Below are positions 5,458 through 11,928 of a stretch of DNA of 13,423 bases, piece by piece. The stretch is from Methylococcaceae bacterium (GTDB lineage: Bacteria > Pseudomonadota > Gammaproteobacteria > Methylococcales > Methylomonadaceae): positions 1 through 13,423 of the forward strand of contig WTBX01000262.1 in assembly GCA_013138855.1 (NCBI GenBank), written 5' to 3'. Under the pieces are notes generated by a model. The model saw nothing but the letters and a program-made list of their open reading frames with translations. It was not told where the DNA came from and did no database searches. The number at the start of each line of letters is the position of its first letter. Within the stretch, counting starts at the first letter, position 1. The position numbers were made by a program, and so were the translations under genes.

Positions 5458-8400
5458 ATGTCAGACTTCGCTAAAGAAATTATTCCTGTAAATCTCGAAG
5501 ACGAGATGAAACAATCTTACCTAGATTACGCCATGAGCGTAATTATTGGACGCGCACTTCCTGATGTTCGTGACGGCTTAAAACCTGTGCATCGACGTGT
5601 TTTATATGCAATGAGCGTTTTAGGTAACGATTGGAATAAAGCCTATAAAAAATCGGCGCGTATAGTCGGGGATTGCTTTGTTGAAGGCGCGTTAGTTCAT
5701 ACAGAACAGGGTTTAAAAACGATAGAAACCATTGAGGTGGGTGAAAAGGTCTTATTACCTGATGGTCGTTTAAGCGAAGTCATTGAAGCATTTCATAATC
5801 CACCTAGCGAAGTCGCTGATGTTAGCTTGTCTAATGGCAATCATCTAACCGTTACATTAGGACAGTTATTTCGCGTTTTAAATGACGATTTAACGATTAG
5901 TTGGGAAAAAGCGGAAGACTTACACGGTAAACGTATTTTAGCGACTAATTCACGTTGTTTAGGTGATGATAGCTCTACTAATGATAAAAATGATTTAGCT
6001 TATATTATTGGCTTATTAGTGGCGGAAGGTTGCTTAGCAGATAGAGGACGTACGCAAAGAGTTTCTATTAATATGGTTGATACGGAGGCTTTAGAATTTT
6101 TAAGCCAATATTGTGTCGCTAATAATATTAAAGTGAGTTGGAGAGAAGTTACACCGAAAAATCCTAAGCATTCTCTACAGCATTGTGTTCGTTTTACAGG
6201 TTTAGATGAAGCCTATCAATCTTGTGATCCTACTTGTGCCGATAAAGTTGTGCCTGAATGGGTTTTAGGCGATAGAACTTTATTTGCCGCATTTATTGCA
6301 GGCTTCACCGATGGCGATGGACATATCCGCCTTAAAGAAAGTAAACGAGAAATCACATTAACCTCTGCCTCAGCAAAATTACTGACACAAATACAAACCA
6401 TGTTAGCTGATTTTGGTATTCATAGTTATTACGCGTGTGAAGACTTTAGTGATAAAGATTATGGCGATAACGCCTTACCACGTTACAACTTATGGATAAC
6501 AGGCGAAAACGCGAGTCGTTTTAGTCGCTTTACCGTCGATTATTTAAAAATCCCACGTAAACAGGCTTTAGCGGCTGAAATATCTGCATGGGAAAGCTCT
6601 CACGCCAATGTGTTATCAGAATTTATTCCAAGTGAAGTCATTTTCACTGAGCTATCAAAACATCATCTAGGTGGCGGCTGGTACAAAGATAAAAACGGTG
6701 ACAAATTTCGTGCGGGTATCAAATACCCAACAGGCGCGAAAATTCGCTATAGCAGTGATTTATTTGATAAAGATATTTCCTATTCTCAGCTTGAACAATG
6801 GGGCATTATTAATAAGTTGGCGCGTATAGGCTCGCCCTTAGCTGAAAAACTCAATCATTTAATCAACACTTATTCTGTATTAACCGTCAACGAAGTTATT
6901 AAGCAAACAGAACACGTTGAAACCTATGATATTCAAATAGCTGATGAAAGCCACGAGTTCTTAGTACAAGGCTGCGCTGTTCACAATTGTATTGGTAAAT
7001 ATCATCCGCACGGAGATACCGCTGTTTATGACACGATGGTGAGAATGGCTCAACCGTTTTCCATGCGTAAAATGTTGATTGATGGGCAAGGAAATTTTGG
7101 TAGCGTTGATGGAGATTCCCCAGCCGCAATGCGTTACACAGAGGTTCGCATGGCGAAAATTGCGCATGAAATTTTAGCGGATTTAGATAAAGAAACGGTT
7201 GATTTTGTGTCTAACTATGATGACTCTGAATCTGAACCTTCGGTAATGCCGACACGAATTCCGACTTTGCTGATTAATGGTTCATCAGGTATCGCGGTCG
7301 GGATGGCGACTAATATTCCACCGCATAATTTAAACGAAGTCGTCAGTGGTTGTTTAGCGTTAATGGAAAACCCTGAAATGACGATTGCTGATTTAATGCA
7401 ATATATTCCCGGCCCTGACTTTCCAACCGCTGCGTTTATTAATGGCTCTCTAGGCATTTATGATGCCTACAGCACAGGACGCGGCAAAGTTCATTTACGC
7501 GCTAAAGCCCATATTGAACCGTTTGGCGTGAATGATGGTCGTGAAGCGATTATCGTCACCGAATTGCCTTATCAAGTGAACAAAGCCCGCTTGTTAGAAA
7601 AAATCGGCGAAATGCACAAGGAAGGCAAAATTTCAGGAATTTCCGCGTTGCGTGATGAGTCAGACAAAGACGGAATGCGGATGGTGGTTGAGGTTAAGCG
7701 CGGAGAAGTCGCGGAAGTCATCCTCAACAATCTCTATAAACAAACGCAATTACAAACTGTTTTCGGCATAAATATGGTCGCCATTTTAGATGGTCGTCCT
7801 TATTGCATGAGCATCAAAGAAATTCTCAGCGCGTTTATTAATCACCGCCGCGAAGTTGTCACTCGCAGAACTTTATATTTATTGCGTAAAGCCCGCGAAA
7901 GAGCGCATATTTTAGAAGGCTGGGGAATTGCATTATCAAATATTGATGAAATGATTACCTTAATTAAAGCCTCAAAAAGCCCCGCCGAAGCGCGTGAAGG
8001 TTTGTTAGGTCGTGATTGGGCGGTCGGTTTAGTGGCAGGCTTATTGGAAAATGCGGATGTGACGCGCTCACGTCCAGAAGAGTTGCCAGACGATTTTGGA
8101 ATCAATGGCGAGCTTTATAAAATTTCACCTGCACAAGCGCAAGCCATTTTAGAATTACGTTTGCACCGCTTAACAGGGTTAGAACAAGATAAAATCATCG
8201 CTGAATTTAAACAATTATTAGGTTTGATTGATGGCTATTTATTAATTATCAGCAGCGATATTCGTTTAATGGAAGTCATTAAAGAAGAGCTGGAAGCGAT
8301 TAAAGACGAGTATTCCGACCCACGCCGTACCGTAATTTTACAAGATAGATTAAGCCTTGCGACCGAAGATTTAATTACCGAGGAAGATATGGTGGTTACC

Positions 8401-9543
8401 ATGTCGCATGAAGGTTATGTGAAATCACAACCGTTAACCGATTACAAAGCACAAAAACGGGGTGGACGCGGCAAAATGGCGGCGGCGACTAAACAAGAAG
8501 ATTTTGTCGATAAATTAATTATCGCTAATACGCATGATACGGTTCTATGCTTTTCATCAGCAGGTAAAGTTTACGGTTTAAAAGTTTATACCTTACCTGT
8601 CGCAAGTCGTACTTCTCGTGGAACGCCTTTTGTAAACATCTTGCCTTTAGAAAAAGGCGAGCAAATTAATGCGATGCTTACAGTACGCGAATTTAGTGAA
8701 GATAAATTTGTATTCATGGCAACCGCAAATGGAACGGTTAAGAAAACCCCATTAAAAGAGTTTCAGCGTCAACCTGCTAACGGAAAAATCGCCATAGATT
8801 TGCGTGATGATAATAGCTTAGTCGGCGTTGCTGTTACCGATGGACAACAAAACGTATTATTGTTTAGTTCTAATGGTAAAGCGATTTGTTTTAATGAAAC
8901 CGATGTCCGTTCAATGGGCAGAACTGCGGCGGGCGTTCGCGGGATTCGTCTGCAAGAAGGACAAAAAATCATTTCCTTGATTATTGCTGCCGAAGGCACA
9001 GTATTAAATATTACTGAAAATGGTTTTGGCAAACGAACCTTAATTGAAAAATTTAATTGCCAAAAACGTGGCGGACAAGGCGTGATTGCAATTCAAACTT
9101 CCGAGCGTAACGGTGCAGTTGTCGGCGCGGTCTTGGTTAATGATACCGATGAAATTATGCTGATTACTGATGGCGGAACTTTGGTTAGAACACGAGTTGC
9201 TGAAATTTCCATTGTTGGCAGAAACGCTCAAGGTGTCACCGTCATTCGTCCAGACAGTGGCGAGAAAGTTGTTGGTGTAGGTAGGATTGAGGGGCTACCA
9301 AAAAAAGAAGTTGAAGCAATGTTGCGGGTAATATCTTTTCCTTGTCCAACTGAATTTACATTGTGTCGCCATTATGAGCAAATGATTACAGCCAAAGCAG
9401 AGGATTGTTTAAATGACGCTCAAAAAATGGAAGCATTGGAAAATGAATATCTAGCGACTAAAAGTGACAAGTCAGAAAATACAGAGATAAATGATAATAC
9501 AGAATCAGACACGACTTCTAAGCTTCCTGTAGATGATGAGTAA
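5458..9543 (+). CDS. gyrA: DNA gyrase subunit A precursor with intein
   Basis: A 1361-residue precursor: 72 residues of N-extein, a 438-residue intein, then 851 residues of C-extein. Splicing would give a 923-residue GyrA, the breakage-reunion subunit of gyrase, which with GyrB introduces negative supercoils. The extein follows E. coli GyrA closely: LDYAMSVIIGRALPDVRDGL, the winged-helix region, GKYHPHGDTAVYD, and AAMRYTE with the catalytic Tyr at precursor residue 560 (Tyr122 after splicing). The C-terminal beta-pinwheel has a GyrA box, QKRGGRGK, at residues 999-1006. Mature positions 83, 84 and 87 are Thr, Ala and Asp, normal for wild-type enzymes of several genera. The tail after the pinwheel is longer than in E. 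coli (see findings). ATG preceded by GGA; the ATG is fixed by homology. Confidence 0.97.
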   Translation: MSDFAKEIIPVNLEDEMKQSYLDYAMSVIIGRALPDVRDGLKPVHRRVLYAMSVLGNDWNKAYKKSARIVGDCFVEGALVHTEQGLKTIETIEVGEKVLLPDGRLSEVIEAFHNPPSEVADVSLSNGNHLTVTLGQLFRVLNDDLTISWEKAEDLHGKRILATNSRCLGDDSSTNDKNDLAYIIGLLVAEGCLADRGRTQRVSINMVDTEALEFLSQYCVANNIKVSWREVTPKNPKHSLQHCVRFTGLDEAYQSCDPTCADKVVPEWVLGDRTLFAAFIAGFTDGDGHIRLKESKREITLTSASAKLLTQIQTMLADFGIHSYYACEDFSDKDYGDNALPRYNLWITGENASRFSRFTVDYLKIPRKQALAAEISAWESSHANVLSEFIPSEVIFTELSKHHLGGGWYKDKNGDKFRAGIKYPTGAKIRYSSDLFDKDISYSQLEQWGIINKLARIGSPLAEKLNHLINTYSVLTVNEVIKQTEHVETYDIQIADESHEFLVQGCAVHNCIGKYHPHGDTAVYDTMVRMAQPFSMRKMLIDGQGNFGSVDGDSPAAMRYTEVRMAKIAHEILADLDKETVDFVSNYDDSESEPSVMPTRIPTLLINGSSGIAVGMATNIPPHNLNEVVSGCLALMENPEMTIADLMQYIPGPDFPTAAFINGSLGIYDAYSTGRGKVHLRAKAHIEPFGVNDGREAIIVTELPYQVNKARLLEKIGEMHKEGKISGISALRDESDKDGMRMVVEVKRGEVAEVILNNLYKQTQLQTVFGINMVAILDGRPYCMSIKEILSAFINHRREVVTRRTLYLLRKARERAHILEGWGIALSNIDEMITLIKASKSPAEAREGLLGRDWAVGLVAGLLENADVTRSRPEELPDDFGINGELYKISPAQAQAILELRLHRLTGLEQDKIIAEFKQLLGLIDGYLLIISSDIRLMEVIKEELEAIKDEYSDPRRTVILQDRLSLATEDLITEEDMVVTMSHEGYVKSQPLTDYKAQKRGGRGKMAAATKQEDFVDKLIIANTHDTVLCFSSAGKVYGLKVYTLPVASRTSRGTPFVNILPLEKGEQINAMLTVREFSEDKFVFMATANGTVKKTPLKEFQRQPANGKIAIDLRDDNSLVGVAVTDGQQNVLLFSSNGKAICFNETDVRSMGRTAAGVRGIRLQEGQKIISLIIAAEGTVLNITENGFGKRTLIEKFNCQKRGGQGVIAIQTSERNGAVVGAVLVNDTDEIMLITDGGTLVRTRVAEISIVGRNAQGVTVIRPDSGEKVVGVGRIEGLPKKEVEAMLRVISFPCPTEFTLCRHYEQMITAKAEDCLNDAQKMEALENEYLATKSDKSENTEINDNTESDTTSKLPVDDE
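5674..6987 (+). mobile_element. GyrA intein with LAGLIDADG homing endonuclease
   Basis: A 438-residue in-frame insertion splits the invariant KSARIVGD / CIGKYHPHGD sequence after the residue equivalent to E. coli Asp72. Splicing blocks are in order: block A starts with Cys1 (CFVEGALVHTEQGLKTIETI); block B is NHLTVTLGQLF (intein residues 57-66); block F is ETYDIQIADESHEFLVQG; block G ends VHN, followed by Cys+1 of the C-extein. Cys1, penultimate His, terminal Asn and Cys+1 fit a class 1 intein. The odd point is block B, where TxxH is expected but TLGQ (61-64) is present. A two-motif endonuclease is nested in the middle, and about 100 further residues separate it from block F. Base composition looks like the flanking gyrA, suggesting long residence (inference). 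Confidence 0.95.
5986..6573 (+). other. LAGLIDADG homing endonuclease domain within the intein
   Basis: Approximate domain limits, intein residues 105-300. The first LAGLIDADG helix is IIGLLVAEG (111-119) with acidic Glu118; the second is IAGFTDGDG (208-216) with Asp215. These are the two penultimate acidic positions that bind the catalytic metals, one per active site, so both sites look intact. About 90 residues separate the motifs, usual for a monomeric two-motif enzyme. Its expected target is an intein-free gyrA allele around codons 72-73. Confidence 0.88.
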
Positions 9544-9558
9544 AATGAGGTAACAATC

Positions 9559-10122
9559 ATGAATACCGCAGAACAATTAAAAATCAGCGTTGACGATTAT
9601 TTACAAGGTGAATTAATCAGCGAGATTAAGTACGAATATATTAATGGTGAAGTTTATGCGATGTCAGGCGCGAGGCGAGCGCATAATATTATTAGTATGA
9701 CTTTATCAAGACTGTTAGGTAATCATTTACATGGCTCAGCTTGTCAAGTATATGGCTCTGATATGAAAGTCGGTATTCTTACCAATACCGATGATTTTTT
9801 TTATTATGCTGATGTTCATGTCAGTTGTGAACAATCTGATAACGACCTTTACAATGTTGAGCCTAAATTAATTGTCGAGGTATTATCAGATTCAACCGAA
9901 CGTAAAGACCGTGCTGAAAAATTCCATAATTACCGCAAATTAGAAAGCTTAGAAGAATATGTTTTAGTGGCGCAAGATACTAAACGTGTTGAAGTTTATT
10001 CTCGCGAAGAAAACTGGGATTTAGCCTTATTTGAAGAAGCTGGGGATTTTTATTTAAATTCTGTAGATTTACGCTTAGATTTAGCTGACGTTTATCAAAA
10101 TGTTGTTTTAGACAGTAAATAG
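9559..10122 (+). CDS. Uma2 family (DUF820) putative endonuclease
   Basis: A 187-residue protein of the Uma2/DUF820 family, a PD-(D/E)xK nuclease-like fold abundant in cyanobacteria and in some filamentous gammaproteobacteria. Visible features: opening SVDDYLQGELISEIKYEYINGEVYAMSGA, HNIISMTLSRLL, the acidic YADVHVSCE stretch, and KLIVEVLSDSTERKDRAEKF followed by NYRKLESLEEYVLV, which carries the conserved Glu-Val-Leu-Ser and Asp/Lys positions of the catalytic core. The usual PDV at the first acid reads ADV here, but the Asp is kept. Function is unknown in the family; association with mobile DNA is common. GAGG eight bases before the ATG is a good Shine-Dalgarno. It begins 15 bp after gyrA and may be read from its transcript. 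Confidence 0.87.
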   Translation: MNTAEQLKISVDDYLQGELISEIKYEYINGEVYAMSGARRAHNIISMTLSRLLGNHLHGSACQVYGSDMKVGILTNTDDFFYYADVHVSCEQSDNDLYNVEPKLIVEVLSDSTERKDRAEKFHNYRKLESLEEYVLVAQDTKRVEVYSREENWDLALFEEAGDFYLNSVDLRLDLADVYQNVVLDSK

Positions 10123-10129
10123 GTGAGAC

Positions 10130-10314
10130 ATGTCTGTTGTTAAAGAAAGAATGACTGAGCTTATTCAGACACAACCCGAAGACTCTTCTTATGAGGAAAT
10201 TCTTAAAGAATTGGCTTTTGGACAAATGATTGAGCGAGGTTTAAAGATGTTAGGGCGGGTAAGGTTATTTCTAATGAAGAGATGCAGCATAGGATAAGTG
10301 CATGGCAAAAATAA
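10130..10314 (+). pseudogene. Antitoxin of a RelE/ParE-type module, frameshifted
   Basis: The frame from ATG 10130 reads MSVVKERMTELIQ, then SYEEILKELAFGQMIERGL, the typical N-terminal two-thirds of a small antitoxin family paired with RelE/ParE toxins. After GL (codons ending 10243) the family sequence continues in another frame as DVRAGKVISNEEMQHRISAW and QK, stopping at 10312-10314. One missing base in the AAA at 10244-10246 accounts for the break. As sequenced, translation would instead end at 10297 with an unrelated 15-residue tail (55 residues in all). AGGTG precedes the ATG and the gene starts 7 bp after the Uma2 stop. Either a real frameshift or a single-base sequencing error. Confidence 0.75.
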
Positions 10315-10372
10315 GATGGTCAGAAACGGCTAATTTATGGCTTCAAGACATATTGCTCAAGATAAGCTTCTC
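10302..10372 (+). pseudogene. RelE/ParE-type toxin fragment, frameshifted and truncated
   Basis: The ATG at 10302 overlaps the end of the restored antitoxin frame, a typical antitoxin-toxin junction. It reads MAKIRWSETANLWLQDI, the conserved start of a RelE/ParE toxin. The family continuation IAQDKLL is present but in another frame (10352-10372). The family spacing WLxDIxxYIAxD is short by about ten bases, consistent with a 10-bp deletion, possibly between short ATATT repeats (inference). Past 10372 similarity stops and a GC-rich stretch begins; the remaining 70 or so residues of a toxin are absent. The frame from 10302 stays open to 10475 by chance, but its later part does not resemble the family. 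Confidence 0.7.
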
Positions 10373-10493
10373 TAATTCCCTCGTGCTGCGTGGAAATTCG
10401 GTAAAGACGCGGCAGCATTGGGTTATTCGGGACAACTGGCGCGTCCCTTATCGGTTATCACGCGGCGTGTGGTAACTAGATAAAGGAGTGATA
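10373..10493. other. GC-rich structured island between toxin fragments
   Basis: About 100 bases clearly richer in G+C than everything around, starting where the toxin similarity ends. It contains GGGAC-AACTGGCGC-GTCCC (10430-10448 region) and a hairpin at 10454-10476, GTTATCACGC-GGC-GTGTGGTAAC, 10 bp with two or three wobble pairs. No reading frame on either strand looks like a known protein. Its composition and sharp left edge suggest an inserted dispersed repeat, but I cannot identify it. Confidence 0.4.
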
Positions 10494-10583
10494 ATGCGTA
10501 TTTTGTTAGACACTAATATTTTTATTCCACTTGAAGATTCTTCAATAAATATTAATAGACTTGTTCGTTTAAAAAAATTCTGA
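10494..10583 (+). pseudogene. PIN-domain (VapC-like) toxin remnant
   Basis: A 29-residue frame with a strong Shine-Dalgarno (AGGAG, 8 bases before ATG). It begins MRILLDTNIFIPLEDSS, the N-terminal strand of a PIN ribonuclease with its first metal-binding Asp (residue 6). It then runs into RLVRLKKF and a TGA, so the other catalytic acids are missing. A full PIN domain is about 120-140 residues. It lies directly before the REP cluster, which may mark the deletion or insertion that destroyed it. Confidence 0.55.
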
Positions 10584-10599
10584 TTATCCCGCATTTAGG

Positions 10600-10690
10600 G
10601 GAGGCGCGACTTTTAGTCGCGCACGAAATTTCAGATATAAATTTTGAAGATGTTTTTTAGGTCTCGTGCGCGACTAGAAGTCGCGCCTCC
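10600..10690. repeat. Inverted pair of REP-like hairpins
   Basis: The left copy (10600-10626) is GGAG followed by GCGCGACT-TTT-AGTCGCGC and ACGA. The right copy (10664-10690) is its reverse complement with one mismatch, in the loop. They are 37 bp apart. The architecture, GGAG plus an 8-bp stem and 3-base loop in an inverted pair, equals that of the element at 4237-4336 although the stem sequence differs. Confidence 0.8.
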
Positions 10691-10742
10691 ATATAATCTT
10701 AGTCTCGTGCGCGACTAGAAGTCGCGCCTCCGTATAATCTTA
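10661..10742. repeat. Tandem duplication of a 41-bp unit carrying a REP-like hairpin
   Basis: Units 10661-10701 and 10702-10742 are identical except for A/G at 10691/10732. Each contains the GCGCGACT-AGA-AGTCGCGC hairpin, CTCC, and a TATAATCTTA tail. The near-identity points to a recent duplication. Confidence 0.9.
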
Positions 10743-10950
10743 GATTAACTATTTAACCCTTACAAAATAGAACTCGACAAAAAGTAAGGCTTATCCTCTC
10801 AAAAAACACAGAATATCTGCTCAACCTGTCATTATTCCTTGAAAAACTAACCCGCTTATGCGTACACTTAGCACGTTATTTCTTTTTTCAACATAAGAGA
10901 TTGAAATATCTTTAAAATAATCCACCATAATAAAAAAAATAGGTATGTAT
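10743..10950. other. AT-rich intergenic region upstream of the KYL-repeat gene
   Basis: No coding frame of note. TTGAAA near 10901 and CATAAT near 10926 are 19 bases apart and could be a weak promoter. AGG at 10941-10943 is the probable ribosome-binding site for the next gene. Nothing else is recognisable. Confidence 0.4.
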
Positions 10951-11845
10951 ATGGCAAAGAATTTCCTAGACCAAGTCCTTAGTCTTGCGGGACTAACATC
11001 ATCCGATGCTGATGATTATTATGATGCTTCGGCTTATCAGCAGGAGACTCCTCGCACCAGTGAAAAACCCAGCAAACTTTCCAGCGTTGAAAAGTATCAA
11101 CAAAAAAAAAGATGCCCAAACAACAAAGCTCAGCGGAGTTGAAAAATATCTAGCTGAAAAACAACACCTAGAAGATGAAAAAATAAAAAACGAGACCGCG
11201 ACTTTAGAAAAATTAACAGGGGTTGCTAAGTATCTAGCAAAAAAACAACAGGAAGAGCAAGCAGAATCTGAGGCAGAAGCAGCGGCATTAGCGAATATGA
11301 CTGGGGTTGCTAGGTATTTATTTAAACTAGAAACACAGGAAAAAAAGACACCCGCTAAAAAAGCTGCGCCAGTAAAAGAAGAGAAAACAGCAAGATTAAG
11401 TCGTGTCGATCAATACCTTGCTAAACAACAAGCGGCTGAGGCGAAAAAAGCAGCGTCGAAAACAACTAAAAAAACCGCTAAAAAAGCAACAAAAGTAATC
11501 GCTAAAGACGACGTAAAAGAAGAAGAAACGTCTAAAGTTGAAGAAAAAGAAGAAACCGTTGCTGTTGTAGAACAACAAGAAACAACAATAGAGGTATCAG
11601 CAGCAGAAGAAAATAAAGAGCCAGCAGTTGCTGAAATAGAAGAAATAAGCAATGAAACCATTAACCTTGCTGAGGGAGCGACGCAATGTCAAGCCGCAAC
11701 CGTAAAAGGTTCTCAATGCAAACGTAAAGCTAATCTGGAAGTCATTGAGCATACGGTTAACGAAAACACCTATCAGTTTGCGGTGTGTCGTCAGCATAAT
11801 AATGATGCGTTTACACCGTTTGCAGAGTTGGTGCAGAAAGATTAA
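10951..11845 (+). CDS. KYL-repeat protein with C-terminal Cys/His motif, frame broken at A9
   Basis: I do not recognise a named family for the whole protein. Read as one gene it is 297 residues, but the frame shifts at nine A (11102-11110); eight A would join it. Five copies of a motif like L(S/T)GVxKYLxxxQ occur: LSSVEKY (11077), LSGVEKYLAEKQ (11129), LTGVAKYLAKKQ (11213), MTGVARYLFKLE (11297) and LSRVDQYLAKQQ (11396), with steps of 28, 28 and 33 residues for the last four. Linkers are Lys/Glu/Ala-rich and probably helical or disordered. A Lys-Ala-rich then acidic stretch follows. The C-terminus has Cys246, Cys256, Cys279 and His282 (QCQAATVKGSQCKRKA ... VCRQH), a probable zinc site resembling DUF5763-type tails. 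AGG seven bases before 10951 favours that ATG over 10945. Confidence 0.7.
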
Positions 11846-11855
11846 TTAAACCGCT

Positions 11856-11885
11856 TAATCCTCACGGAATATTCTGTGAGGGTTA
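11856..11885. terminator. Hairpin after the KYL-repeat gene
   Basis: TAATCCTCACGGAA and TTCTGTGAGGGTTA pair over about 14 bp with two G-T pairs and a minimal loop, 10 bases past the stop. It is flanked by A/T but has no long U-run, so termination is plausible rather than certain. Confidence 0.5.
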
Positions 11886-11928
11886 TTAAGGTCTGGAGAG
11901 AGTAATCTCTTATTGTCACTGAACTTAA

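Noticed and set aside
5674..6987. Group I or II intron in gyrA instead of an intein
   Set aside because: The insertion is open in frame throughout and encodes intein splicing blocks and LAGLIDADG motifs with Cys1, His-Asn and Cys+1 at exact borders.
6990..7050. Quinolone resistance mutation at mature GyrA position 83 (Thr)
   Set aside because: Thr is the natural residue at this position in several gammaproteobacteria such as Pseudomonas, so it is not evidence of resistance; Ala84 and Asp87 are wild type.
6216..9231. Several antisense frames of 60-87 codons across gyrA
   Set aside because: No start signals or family resemblance; they follow from codon bias of the gene on the other strand.
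10302..10475. Intact 57-residue protein
   Set aside because: Only the first 17 residues match a toxin family; the rest is a chance continuation through a frameshift into the GC-rich island.
10661..10742. CRISPR array
   Set aside because: Only two direct units that abut without unique spacers, each containing a REP-like hairpin; no cas genes nearby.
11006..11100. Separate gene starting at ATG 11006 (MLMIIMMLRL...)
   Set aside because: Its first 30 residues are an out-of-frame reading of the true N-terminus; the repeat motif in the other frame shows where coding really lies.
11396..11797. Three antisense frames opposite the KYL-repeat gene
   Set aside because: Low-complexity Phe/Ser-rich products mirror the Lys/Glu-rich sense sequence and are not credible genes.
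11895..11912. GGAGAGAGTAATCTCT as another REP-like copy
   Set aside because: The stem is only four base pairs and there is no inverted partner, so chance is likely.
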